From Hormiphora californensis (taxonomy: Eukaryota; Ctenophora; Tentaculata; Cydippida; Pleurobrachiidae): a stretch of DNA of 64,000 nucleotides. A program made the translations under genes and the position numbers. Location of the stretch: the NCBI GenBank assembly GCA_020137815.1, contig CM035351.1, positions 9,757,969 to 9,821,968 on the forward strand, written 5' to 3'. Positions 36,701-44,390 of this stretch are shown here, one piece after another. The notes under the pieces were generated by a model. The model saw nothing but the letters and a program-made list of their open reading frames with translations, made no database searches and was not told the origin of the DNA. Position 1 is the stretch's first letter. The number at the start of each line of letters is the position of its first letter.

Positions 36701-39700
36701 TTGGTATTCTTGCTATAATGGGTAAGAATGATACGTTTTGTACTTAGAAATCAGAATGAATATTATTCAGAGGTAAAATAATGGGGTTAGAGTCAGCCTA
36801 CAGGAAAAAAATGTTAGACCACATGTGGAATCGAAGGCCGGAAAAACACTGATGAGACGTTTCCAACACTACCAAAACAATTTTACCTATGTATAAATTA
36901 TAATGAATAGTCCCAAGCCTATTGGTACCTACATAGAATGATAAGGCTGCTGTAGCATTGCTGACTGAGAGCCCAATTCCTTATTCCAGGAGCCTTTCAA
37001 GATGGTGCTGGCGATGGCCTTTGGAACTATATTGGCAAAGTTGAGCTAAATTATCTAGGGAAAAAGGATATTTGGATTGATGCTATTGGACAGGCTTTCT
37101 TCTCAATTGGTCTGTGTATGGGTTCTATTCCCGCAATGGCAAGTTACAATCCCCTCAATAGACCTGTGTCCACAGATGGGAAAATTATCTGTGCAAGGTA
37201 AGACTGAAATTTTGGTTAATCATGTTTAGGATGCATCGCCAATTAGCGCCAAATATTGGCGATGAGCAATTGGTGCCAAGTTGGTGCCAATATTTGGCGA
37301 TGTGCAAATGGGAGACCGGTGCACTGGTCTGTCAGCTGTTCATTTTTTCCCTGCCCGGGTGAATGCCGGATGCCTTTTTACTTTGTAAAAAGGCATAGCA
37401 GGGTTAGAACTCGAAAACGACATTTTGGTATACTAACTAATCGGTAGAGGGACCATTTTAGTCACACTTTCGTTGCGAGGGGCAACCCGGTACCACCCGG
37501 TGTACTCAGCGTAGCAACTGAGCCGTGCACACAACAACAAGTTGCTCCTTTATTTTTCTTCGGAGCGGAGGTGCGATTGGTCGCCATACTACACAGTCTG
37601 TCCATTCGGGCTCGCGTAAGCTGACACCGGGCCGAAGGCCCGGTGTGAAAGCTGACTGACTAGGAACATGCCAAGCGATTGAGTTTCTACAACAATATTT
37701 TACAGTAAACAGTACTTCCAAACTAATTTTTCTTTGCAGTGATCTAGTAGTTGCGTTGCTTAGTGGAATAAGCGTTTACACTATGCTAGGATTTGTGAAA
37801 ACCAAATGTAAAGAAACGGCTTTGGATATTTCGAAATGCAACGATATTTATGAAACAGGAAGTTTTGGACTAGCATTTGTCATCTACCCTGTTGGAATTT
37901 CTAACTCAACTGCGTCTCACTTATGGGGACTGCTATTCTTTGGATGCCTTTTGTTTCTTGGTATTGACAGTGCCTATGCAATGGTAATTTCCCTCACGAC
38001 TGTTCTTGAAGATGCTTGGTTTTGCAGAAGGTTGAACCTAAAGAAGCCTGTACTTAACGGAGTCGTGTGTGTAACTGGTTTCTTTCTCGGGACCATCTAC
38101 CTTTTCGATTCTGGATTTTTTTATTTAGATATTGCTGATCACTTTGTGACCAGCTGGTGTTTGTTACTTCTTGGATTTCTTGAAACTGTCGCTGTTGGAT
38201 GGTAAGTTATCACTGCGTTATTTGTAGATCTCATTGAGATCGATCGAAAACTTAAAGGTCATTTTTTGATTGGTTGCGAAATGAAGGAGCTATTATACAA
38301 TGCGCATATCAAAGGTTGACAAGATACCTAAAACTTTTTTTCTATCTTATTTTTTCGATTTATCCGATGTGCGTGTTACACTGAATCTTCAGACTTTTGA
38401 AACTTAAGTCAATGACCCCGAGCACTCGAGCAGGGTATACATTCCAAATTTAAAGTTAAACGGATGCAAAGGAGCCACGCTATAGCCTTCTGAAAACTGG
38501 TTTTTCAGTCAAACACCCGTAAAACGTATATAAGCTGTGCGGCGCGGTACCGAGACCGGTGCTTTTCAGAAATATCAGTTCAGTAGGGCACGGCGGGGGA
38601 TATTGGGGCAAAACTAATGCACTGTGCTGCCAATTTTCGATTTGCCGCATACGGCGTCTAGACGGATGTAGCAACGCCGTCTAGACGGTCTCTAAAATCC
38701 GCTAAAAACTGTACAAAATTGCTTGAAACGGAGTAAAAGGTGTTTGATCAAGCTTGAGACGGGTTATAGACGGTATCAGACGGTGTTGCAACGGTATCAG
38801 ACGGTCTCTAGACGGTACCGTTTCGGTGTCTAGAAGGTGTCTATATATGAACTATGAACGCTGTAGCTTGGCGCGTTATCAAGTTGGCTGTCGCAAAATC
38901 TCGCGACTCGGTTTCAAATACCGTCAAAACAACTTCTACAGCGATTTCGATACAAATACCATCTAAACAACGTTTCAAGTACAGTCGGACCACGATTTAT
39001 CGGCCCCCGATTTAACGGCAGGAAAATCTTCTCCCTATGTAGGAAATTAACAGTATTTGACCCCATCTAGACACCATCTAGACACCTTCTAGACCCCATC
39101 TAGAGACCGTCTGATACCGTTGCAACACCGTCTGATATACCGTCTATGACCCGTCTCAAGTTTGATTAAGCACCTTTTACTCCGTTTCAAGCAATTGTGT
39201 ACCGTTTTTTGCGGATTTTATCTAAACCCGTCTAAACGGTTTAGGGGTCAGCAGTCAGCAGTCAGCACAAACCAAAGTTTAAATTAAAATTAAAATTTTG
39301 ATTTTGACGCCGCACGTTAAAATTTCTCTCCCCCATTCTAAAAGTAACAATCTCGCGATGATTTTGTCATCCAACGCGACCGTTGAAATGGTGCGGGAGA
39401 TTGTTACTTTTAGAATGGGGAGAGAAATTTTAACAGCGCTAGTGTGCGGCGTCAAAATCAAAACTTTAATTTTACTTTTGGTGTGTGCTGACCCATACCG
39501 TCTAGATGGCGTTGCTACACCGTCTAGACGCCGTATAATGCGGCAAATCGAAAATTGCCCACTAACCTTTACAGCTAATTTAATCATTGCAGCTGCAAGT
39601 TATCAATATTTTATTTTCCAAAATGTTCAGGTTGTTTCGAGTGAAGGACCAATTCGCGAAGGTTGGATATTTCTCAGTCATTCTTTATGACATTTGCTTT

Positions 39701-40315
39701 TTCGTGTCCATCACACTTGGGGTCATTATTGCTCTGAGTGGAAACAAGGACAGCGACGTGGATGTAATTTGGGTGGGGGTTTTCATAGGAGCGTTTGTTT
39801 GGATTTTCGGTCTTGTGGCCGCTGTATTGCTCTCAAAAAACAAGAGCAGGGGAGGAGGTATCCTGGAAAAAGTGTGGGATATTGCTGGATGGCATGGTCC
39901 TGATGTAATTCGGAACGTGATAAATAGCGAGTACTGTGCAGATTGGATACCTAACGAACGGTTTGCGGAGATGCAGGCCTGTATTCGGGTAAATTACGTG
40001 TCAATTACACATGGTTTTCTTGTTAAGTACATAATACCAGGCATTCTTCTGCTTTTACTCGGCCTTGAGGTCAATCAAGATATCCAACAAGGATACAATT
40101 CCTATCCCATGGAGATGCTAATTTTAGGGGTTATCATTGTTACAACGGTCATTTTGACCATTCTGGTTGTCATGATATGGCCTAGAATTTGGTATGACCC
40201 ACGCATGATAGGAGATGAAGGGAGTACATTTACCAAGTGGTTAAACTGGATAGCTGTGCCATCTGTTATACGAGGAAAAGAAATCATAAGCCGGCAAGAT
40301 AGCAACTTTGCCTGA
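18615..40315 (+). CDS. SLC6-like: SLC6-family Na+-coupled transporter, eight exons
   Basis: Exons 18615-18728, 29264-29403, 32216-32359, 35224-35423, 36545-36721, 36990-37197, 37740-38201 and 39631-40315 join in frame to 2130 bases (709 aa). Residues 66-81 read [16 protein letters not shown], the TM1 signature whose A, V and N positions bind Na+ in LeuT-fold transporters. TM2 is followed by LELSLGQ, TM3 begins [11 protein letters not shown], three N-glycosylation sites (NMT, NVS, NAS) lie in the extracellular loop after TM3, TM6 carries [15 protein letters not shown] and ASYN, and TM8 carries FLGIDSAYA. Substrate cannot be predicted. Between the TM10 and TM11 equivalents there are two extra hydrophobic segments (about 493-517 and 527-549). 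Exon 1 is assigned by phase, a strong donor and position; an alternative start is ATG 29285. The protein acts in the plasma membrane in all known relatives. Confidence 0.85.
18862..20880 (-). pseudogene. LINE ORF2: endonuclease and RT-linker remnant
   Basis: On the minus strand the start of an APE-type endonuclease is readable at 20880 downward ([28 protein letters not shown]), then SVILVGDF before, and [17 protein letters not shown] after, an insertion at 19864-20517, then [13 protein letters not shown] and a linker ([36 protein letters not shown]). Frames shift several times and most of the RT is missing. Its upstream continuation lies beyond the composite insertion, at 28934 onward. It sits antisense in SLC6 intron 1. 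Confidence 0.75.
19864..20517. mobile_element. 654-bp foldback-type element, 9-bp duplication
   Basis: Flanked by GAAGTCACC at 19855-19863 and 20518-20526. Termini AATTTTCGATTTGCC(G/A)CATAC and inverse, followed inward by repeated GTCTAGACGG units. It interrupts the conserved G-D-F-N motif of the LINE endonuclease. Sub-repeat arms and 9-bp duplications are features of FB/Mutator-like elements. No transposase. Confidence 0.85.
22179..22880 (-). pseudogene. Penelope-like RT C-terminal region
   Basis: Encodes the strand [27 protein letters not shown], then [20 protein letters not shown] and [20 protein letters not shown], followed by the cysteine cluster [15 protein letters not shown] and the start of GIY-YIG ([15 protein letters not shown]). 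The residues around WF-PPYS and NIGKKF are diagnostic of Penelope-like RTs. A TAA in this copy, where the inverted copy has CAA, ends the frame inside the endonuclease. Confidence 0.85.
22888..23219 (+). pseudogene. GIY-YIG endonuclease fragment (inverted copy)
   Basis: Reads [39 protein letters not shown], a TAG, then [12 protein letters not shown] and [13 protein letters not shown]. The TAG is at a codon that is CAG in the minus-strand copy, so each copy carries a different stop. Confidence 0.8.
23781..25172. mobile_element. piggyBac-like palindrome, TTAA target
   Basis: Begins GGGTACGCTAACCAAAAA and ends with the exact inverse, flanked by TTAA at 23777-23780 and 25173-25176. The arms, 23781-24386 and 24567-25172 (606 bp each), are almost identical; the 180-bp loop is unique. 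TTAA duplication and a GGG/CCC terminus are characteristic of the piggyBac superfamily. No transposase is encoded. Confidence 0.85.
25177..26560. other. Centre of composite element, no gene
   Basis: Begins with CGAGCCTGCGAG repeats (25186-25270) and a CCAGGTACAACG-GGCATAATAAAAT word also present at 23660 and 54866. The rest is GA-rich and AT-rich sequence with no coding signal; 26280-26550 pairs loosely with 21640-21750. Confidence 0.45.
27209..28778. mobile_element. Tc1/mariner-like palindrome, 1570 bp
   Basis: Termini CAGGGTGTCCCATATA and inverse, flanked by TA. The arms are inverted copies over more than 700 bp each with a short loop near 27990. A 93-codon ORF is present in mirror image in both arms (27336-27617 minus, 28371-28652 plus), differing at two residues; it has no recognisable domain and is not counted as a gene. 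A solo piece of the same terminus follows POLN at 57365. Confidence 0.8.
29107..29263 (-). repeat. Interspersed repeat supplying SLC6 intron-1 acceptor
   Basis: The last 57 bases (29207-29263) match the inverse of 40378-40434 at 55 of 57 positions. A longer diverged copy is at 61841-61975. All copies share TACTACCTACAA and GTCCACTCTCACTT and, further out, GATGGGTCGATTTT or its equivalent. The repeat ends exactly at the AAG acceptor of SLC6 exon 2. Confidence 0.75.
29264..29403 (+). CDS. SLC6-like: SLC6 exon 2 (TM1)
   Basis: Acceptor CTCTCACTTTAAG, then [20 protein letters not shown] and the TM1 signature; donor AA|GTAAGA. The acceptor is the last base of an interspersed repeat (29107-29263). 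ATG 29285 is an alternative start. Confidence 0.85.
29506..29705. mobile_element. 200-bp MITE in a CTAG target
   Basis: Termini GTACCAAAAACCAATCAAATT and inverse with 60-bp arms, flanked by CTAG both sides. Same family as 15300-15496. A one-sided pogo-like end (CAGTCGGACCCCAATTTACC) lies just before it at 29424. Confidence 0.75.
29710..30695. other. SLC6 intron 2, unassigned
   Basis: Two direct repeats of GTGCGAGATACGACTTTTTGTTC with CGACCCCCCATAAATCGA at 29866 and 30015 (about 149 bp apart), a short TATC microsatellite at 30288-30310 and a G-run at 30641. No coding signal. Confidence 0.5.
30700..31971. mobile_element. Large inverted-repeat element in SLC6 intron 2
   Basis: The left arm (about 30700-31260) and right arm (about 31320-31971) are inverted copies, sharing CTATAGACCCCGCTG, GTCTCGATAGACGCACGCCC and TGTCAAGATCACAAAG-like words. 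Within each arm GCACGGGTCCC-GAA-GGGACCCGTGC is a perfect hairpin, and CAATAGACGCACTGC is repeated. No ORF of note. Confidence 0.75.
32216..32359 (+). CDS. SLC6-like: SLC6 exon 3 (TM2)
   Basis: Acceptor TTTTTTTGTGCAG, donor AG|GTATGA. Encodes [13 protein letters not shown] through [12 protein letters not shown] and LNPRF. Confidence 0.9.
32770..34018 (-). pseudogene. LINE ORF1 protein with RRM-like core
   Basis: The 382-codon frame has a helical region ([20 protein letters not shown]), then [42 protein letters not shown] and IARTILWK, the order found in the RRM-type core of LINE ORF1 proteins. A +1 shift at about 32955 joins it to a second frame ([20 protein letters not shown], then [17 protein letters not shown]), the usual C-terminal domain of such ORF1 proteins, ending at 32770. 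The shift is probably decay. The ORF also contains an internal inverted repeat (33351-33545). Confidence 0.7.
33351..33545. repeat. Inverted repeat inside LINE ORF1
   Basis: Arms of about 72 bp (33351-33422 and 33474-33545) around a 51-bp loop; GCTCGGCAATTTCCGCATTG and its inverse mark the ends. The ORF reads through both arms. Confidence 0.85.
34197..34631 (-). CDS. Unknown ORF in ORF1-only element
   Basis: 144 codons, ATG at 34631. No family recognised. Its C-terminal half looks like a coiled coil ([27 protein letters not shown]). Position upstream of the ORF1-like frame on the same strand suggests a first ORF or the N-terminal part of ORF1 separated by mutation. Confidence 0.4.
   Translation of the reverse strand: MRVHSDENERVQRSVHCEVHGELINLANDLFSLTSIKDPFPKSFSASRSVWGSLKCPSKSKIKGIKKPALKIFEEKVCYPVLDCLSNEVEDSERKLLDSQVEMIASQRALVEAQGQLVKLLCELLEKRETVRCVYNCLTNCRTP
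34889..34909. repeat. Poly(C) tract
   Basis: About 21 consecutive C in intron 3 of SLC6. A comparable poly(G) tract is at 35567-35583. Confidence 0.9.
35224..35423 (+). CDS. SLC6-like: SLC6 exon 4 (TM3 and loop)
   Basis: Acceptor TTTATGTTTTAG, donor G|GTAAGT. Encodes [20 protein letters not shown] and an extracellular loop with NMTNVS. Confidence 0.9.
35430..36540. other. SLC6 intron 4, repeat remnants
   Basis: 35466-35580 resembles the TTTTGAACACT element end (GTAACAAGCATGCTATT, TTTACAAGGGGACCCCAAC). 36060-36125 repeats GTAATTACATGTAATT words. 36345-36450 contains a duplicated GTGTCGAGATTCTTCCGACC. No gene. Confidence 0.5.
36545..36721 (+). CDS. SLC6-like: SLC6 exon 5 (TM4-TM5)
   Basis: Acceptor ATACCTTTCAG, donor G|GTAAGA. 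Encodes [20 protein letters not shown] and [19 protein letters not shown]. Confidence 0.9.
36990..37197 (+). CDS. SLC6-like: SLC6 exon 6 (TM6)
   Basis: Acceptor CCTTATTCCAG, donor AG|GTAAGA. Encodes [20 protein letters not shown] and MASYNPLNR, the unwound TM6 region of the substrate site in this fold. Confidence 0.9.
37740..38201 (+). CDS. SLC6-like: SLC6 exon 7 (TM7-TM10)
   Basis: Acceptor TTTTTCTTTGCAG, donor TG|GTAAGT. Encodes four hydrophobic segments including [17 protein letters not shown] and [13 protein letters not shown]. One cysteine pair ([13 protein letters not shown]) lies in a loop. Confidence 0.9.
38622..39560. mobile_element. Foldback-type element in SLC6 intron 7
   Basis: Termini AATTTTCGATTTGCCGCATACGG and inverse, with repeated GTCTAGACGG, GTATCAGACGG and ACCGTCTAGA units in the arms, same family as 19864-20517. 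Its centre was hit by a TA-target MITE (39250-39490) and holds a pogo-like end (38983). Flanking 9-mers are CACTGTGCT and CACTAACCT, so a target duplication is not certain. Confidence 0.75.
39250..39490. mobile_element. TA-target MITE nested in foldback element
   Basis: Termini GGGGTCAGCA and TGCTGACCC, flanked by TA, with arms containing GATTTTGACGCCGCAC and TTAAAATTTCTCTCCCCCATT and their inverses. The start includes a triplicated CAGCAGT word. A related end is at 44393-44440. Confidence 0.7.
39631..40315 (+). CDS. SLC6-like: SLC6 exon 8 (C-terminal part)
   Basis: The acceptor AATGTTCAG at 39630 gives the only phase that keeps TM10 tryptophan and frame; the nearer TTGCAG at 39592 would shift into a stop. 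It encodes two unexpected hydrophobic segments, then [16 protein letters not shown] (TM11) and [18 protein letters not shown] (TM12), and stops at TGA 40313. Confidence 0.8.
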
Positions 40316-40377
40316 TTAAAAAATTATATTATAGGACTATTATGTTTTCCATTTCAATTATATCTTTACATTTTGTC

Positions 40378-40475
40378 CTTAAAGTGAGAGTGGACAGAAT
40401 CAGAATTGGACAAGTTTGTTGTAGGTAGTAGAGATTTAATTAATAAAATCGACCCATCTATCTATTGTTACTTGT
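40378..40475 (+). repeat. Inverted copy of the SLC6 acceptor repeat
   Basis: 57-bp near-identical inverse of 29207-29263, then a more diverged stretch ending in ATCGACCCATC. It begins 62 bases after the SLC6 stop codon and includes AATAAA at 40442, the only poly(A) signal close to that end. Confidence 0.75.
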
Positions 40476-41716
40476 GGGCAATTCCTGTGAGATCAATATT
40501 TATGAAACAGGATAGAAACAATCTTTGTTTTACTAAAAAATCTCTATTATAATTTGGAGATGAACGACGTCGAAGTCGAAGTCGTTCGTTAGGCGGTATC
40601 TAAGCGACAGTGCTCCTTCATAAAACACTTTATGTGACCAAAGCTGTAAAGCTGTCATTCACACTTTTTGAACTTCCAGTGGAAGTTTGTTAACATTTTC
40701 GAATGACTTTTAACATGCCAGTCCCCATAGTTACCGATTCAGTTGCCATGGCAACCGTGTTATTGCCGTTGAAAGGGGCGAAAAGAACCGCCCGGCGAAG
40801 CCGGGTGGAATATCAAAAAGCCCTTACTTGAGGCGCACCTAATGGGTGCGCTAGTTCTTTGAATTTTTAATATGCTGACTTGCATTGCTCACTCAAACCG
40901 TATAGAACAAATCTTTGTGTTTTAGTAGCACTAAATTGCATGCCACATTGCGCGGCTCACATTTCCTGAAAAGGTGCCATTGAAGTATTTGATGAAGGAG
41001 CAACACTGTTGTCCCTCGCAACTGAGCGGGTTACGTTATTGGTGACATAGGCGGGACACACACTGAAGTTGGGCGCACTCGTTCAAATCGCGACACACAC
41101 TGAACTTCGAAGTTCGAAGTTTAGCGAAAACCCATTTTTGGCTGACTGTTGTATAGTCGGTTTGTCGTCTTATCTGTTTTACTCATTCTCTCTGTATCTC
41201 ATAAACTAATAATCACGGTAGTGCTCGGTATGTTGCCTAGACAACAGCTGAACACTGACATGAATACACCAAACCATAAACATGACGGCGTGACGTGTGG
41301 ATCTGTATCTGTCGAGGATTCGGAGGACGTGGCGTACTGCATTTGTTGCATTGTTATTGAGATGACGAGTTGTTATGTCTACGGATGAGCTACGGAGGAT
41401 CGATGGATGACGTAGAGGAGAACTATAAGAAGACAAGCATTCTCTCTTTTCATTATTCCAATTCCAATCTATATTCCAATTTATATTCTCGTTCCCAAAA
41501 CCCTTCACCGAGAGTCGTTACGTGTTTCACCCTATACGCGGTTACTTCATGAGAAATCATTTATAAGAGGCTGCGGATTACGGGGGGCCCCGTACCAGTC
41601 GCCCGTACCAGTCGCCCGTTCATTTGCTTTGCGCATTACGTTTCACCACAACGAAACACATGTGCGTGAGTGTGATACACTTTGTGGTGAAAGTGCGATG
41701 AAACATTAAAACGTAA

Positions 41717-42905
41717 GGCTATAAGCATACTGATCGTGATGATCATAATCAGGTCAGTGTGCGGAGATTTTGATGGTCACCATCAAAGAAGCGCACACAC
41801 TGATGGTTATCATCATGATGGAGGCTTGATGCATCATGATGCTCTCAAACCATAGTGTGTTCACGTTTGATCATCATAAACCATAGTGTGCGCAGGTTTG
41901 ATCATCATAAACCATGCTCAACTTGTTGGAACTTGCCTTTTGATCATGATCATCATGACCAGTGTGCTCAGCATGATGATGCTATCTCCCCCTTGCCTAG
42001 TCGCGCGCTCTGAGAGACTATTGCATATCACGTGACCTGTACAACAGCCTCTCGCGCGCGCGAAGTCGTACCACGTGGTACATATCACATGACTACAGTG
42101 CAGTCCTCCATAAGAATAAGATCAGAACGTGCGCACACTAGGTGTTGATGATCATCCAACTTAAGGCTATAAGCATACTGATCGTGATGATCATAATCAG
42201 GTCAGTGTGCGGAGATTTTGATGGTCACCATCAAAGAAGCGCACACACTGATGGTTATCATCATGATGGAGGCTTGATGCATCATGATGCTCTCAAACCA
42301 TAGTGTGTTCACGTTTGATCATCATAAACCATAGTGTGCGCAGGTTTGATCATCATAAACCATGCTCAACTTGTTGGAACTTGCCTTTTGATCATGATCA
42401 TCATGACCAGTGTGCTCAGCATGATGATGCTATCTCCCCCTTTGCGAGTCGCGCGCTCTGAGAGGCTGTTGCATATCACGTGACCTGTACAACAGCCTCT
42501 CAGTGCGCGCGAATTCGTACCACGTGGTACATATCACATGACTACAGTGCAGTCCTCCATAAGAATAAGATCAGAACGTGCGCACACTAGGTGTTGATGA
42601 TCATCATCCAACTTAAGAGACGGCTCCAGGGCCAGCTCTTACGTGATGATCATAATGTTCCGCATACTGCAGTTTTTTGCAGATGATGATGATCAAAACC
42701 ATGAGCACACTTCATCTTTTTAACTGATTATGATCATCACGATCAGTATGCTTATAGCCTAAGAGACGGCTCCAGGGCCAGCTCTTACGTGATGATCACA
42801 ATGTTCCGCACACTGCAGTTTTTTGCAGATGATGATGATCAAAACCATGAGCACACTTCATCTTTTTAACTGATTATGATCATCACGATCAGTATGCTTA
42901 TAGCC
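41717..42905. mobile_element. Harbinger-like MITE (outer copy), TAA target
   Basis: Termini GGCTATAAGCATACTGATCG and inverse, flanked by TAA at 41714-41716 and 42906-42908. Without the inner copy it is 591 bp. It is full of GATGATCAT words (possible hairpins). The 3-bp TAA duplication points to the PIF/Harbinger superfamily. Confidence 0.8.
42165..42759. mobile_element. Harbinger-like MITE (inner copy) inserted in its sibling
   Basis: Same termini and nearly the same sequence as the outer copy, 595 bp, flanked by TAA at 42162-42164 and 42760-42762. The target is the TTAAGAGACGG position of the outer element. Confidence 0.85.
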
Positions 42906-43016
42906 TAATGAGCAAAGCAAAATATGCATATATGTACGGGCGACTGACCTACGGGCGATCTATACGGGCGATCTATTCGTAATCCCCCGTGTAACTTATT
43001 TACTGGTACATTTCTC

Positions 43017-43480
43017 GAGGTGTCCTTTATCCATACTGAGTCAATTTCACCGTTTTTGAAATTTTTGGCAAATCCGGTCACAGTAGTCCCAATTCACCAA
43101 AAATTTTAAAAACGGTGAAATTGACCCAGTATTGATAAAGGACACCTCGTAGTAGGGTCGGTTGTGGAAAGTTGGGTCTGGAATTTTAAATTTGACTTGC
43201 TGATATGATTAGGGATTCTATAAAAAGTTCAAAGTACCATCCCACAGGTCTCTATAGTCTGATTTTAAATAACTGTCGTTTTTACAGCACTCGATTTTGC
43301 TCTATTACGACAATATCTCCAGTTCCTGATAAGATAGAGACTTGAAATTTGGAGGTTAGGAAGAACTTAGCATGTTCTTCGCAACCCCCAAGTTCAAGTC
43401 TTTATCTCATCAGGAACCGGAGTTATTGTAATAATAGAGCAAAATCGAGTGCGGTAAAAACGACAGTTATTTAAAATCAT
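43017..43480. repeat. Two palindromes inside the nested cluster
   Basis: 43017-43150 has arms CGAGGTGTCCTTTATC and inverse around TTTTGAAATTTTTGG. 43226-43480, resuming after the MITE at 43491-43728, is an inverted repeat ending in CATCCCACAGGTCTCTATAG and its inverse. Confidence 0.65.
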
Positions 43481-43490
43481 ACTATAATAA

Positions 43491-43728
43491 CACGGGGGAT
43501 TACGGGGGCTCGAATAGATCGCCCGTATAGATCGCCCGTACCAGTCGCCCGTACATTTGCTTTGCGCATTACGTTTCATCGTACTTTCACCACAAATAAG
43601 GTACATGCGCGTCACGTGCAGGTGTTTTGTTGTGGTGAAACGTAATGCGCAAAGCAAATGTACGGGCGACTGGTACGGGTGACTGGTACGGGCGACTGGT
43701 ACGGGCCCCCGTAATCCGCTGCCTTAGA
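43491..43728. mobile_element. ACGGGCGACTGGT MITE, near-complete copy
   Basis: CACGGGGGATTACGGGGG, then CGCCCGTA repeats, TTTGCTTTGCGCATTACG, a short loop and the inverse arm. It interrupts the palindrome whose halves end at 43483 and 43729, so insertion at a TA is readable from the symmetric host. Confidence 0.75.
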
Positions 43729-43743
43729 GACCTGTGGGATGGT

Positions 43744-43979
43744 AAAGTCGAATTTTTTATTTAAGCGACAGGCCGCCGCACACTCAATTAGTTAATTGGT
43801 CATATCTCCGGTTCCTGATAAGATAAAGAGTTGATCCTGGTTGCGTTGGAAAGATAAAATTTTTATCTTTCCAATGGCACCAAGAAAAAGTCGCTAGCTT
43901 ATCAGGAACCGGAAATCAATTTTAAGCACTGCATTTTGATGCGCGGCGGCCTGTCGCTTAAATAAAAAATTCGACTTTA
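43744..43979. mobile_element. AAAGTCGAATTTTTTATTTAAG MITE
   Basis: Termini AAAGTCGAATTTTTTATTT and inverse; inner arms CGACAGGCCGCCGC and TTCCTGATAAG. A truncated copy lies at 53655-53826. Confidence 0.75.
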
Positions 43980-43984
43980 CTTTG

Positions 43985-44241
43985 AACTTTTTTAATCAAG
44001 GGACAGGGGCCGCGCATTTACAAAAGTCTTTTTGCGCGTGCTAAACGTTTTCGCTCATATCTCCTGTTCCTGATAAGATAAAGACTTGGTCTTTGTTGCG
44101 TTGAAAAGGTCTTAAAATTATCTTTCCATCGCTTCCGGGTTCAGGTCAGGAACTTGATCTCGATTATCACGCGCAAATACAAAGCCGCGCGACCCCTCTG
44201 AATGCGTGGCCCCTGTCCCTTGATTAAAAATTCGACTTTAG
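43985..44241. mobile_element. TTTTTAATCAAGGGACAGG MITE
   Basis: Termini TTTTTTAATCAAGGGACAGG and inverse; shares TTCCTGATAAGATAAAGACTT with the previous MITE. A second full copy is at 45076-45345 in inverse orientation. Confidence 0.7.
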
Positions 44242-44390
44242 CATCTTTTACAAACAATTTCTCAGCCGAAAATGGGTTTTCGCGAAACTTTGAACTTTTC
44301 CGCGAAACTTCGAACTTCGAACTTCAGTGTGTGTCACGAGGTTGAGAGTTGAACGCGCGCGACTAACCTCAGTGTGTCTCCCCCCTTAGA

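Larger units (their letters stand above)
41566..42992. mobile_element. ACGGGCGACTGGT MITE, split by Harbinger-like insertion
   Basis: Left end GCGGATTACGGGG, CCGTACCAGTCGCCC repeats and TTTGCTTTGCGCATTACG; right end is the inverse (GCAAAGCAAAATATGC, TACGGGCGACTG, CGTAATCCCCCGTG). The intact-looking version is at 43491-43723. Confidence 0.65.
41049..44388. mobile_element. Outer element of nested MITE cluster
   Basis: Left end GGCGGGACACACACTGAAGTT with a second GACACACACTGAACTTCGAA; right end is the inverse, with GTGTGTC twice, ending CAGTGTGTCTCCCCCC. Arms of about 100 bp share GTTCGAAGTT and GCGAAAACCCATTTT. Flanked by TA. The interior consists mostly of other elements. Confidence 0.65.

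Noticed and set aside
39593-39630. Acceptor TTGCAG at 39592 for SLC6 exon 8
   Set aside because: It would enter the wrong frame and meet a stop within 20 codons; CAG at 39630 restores the frame and the TM10 tryptophan.
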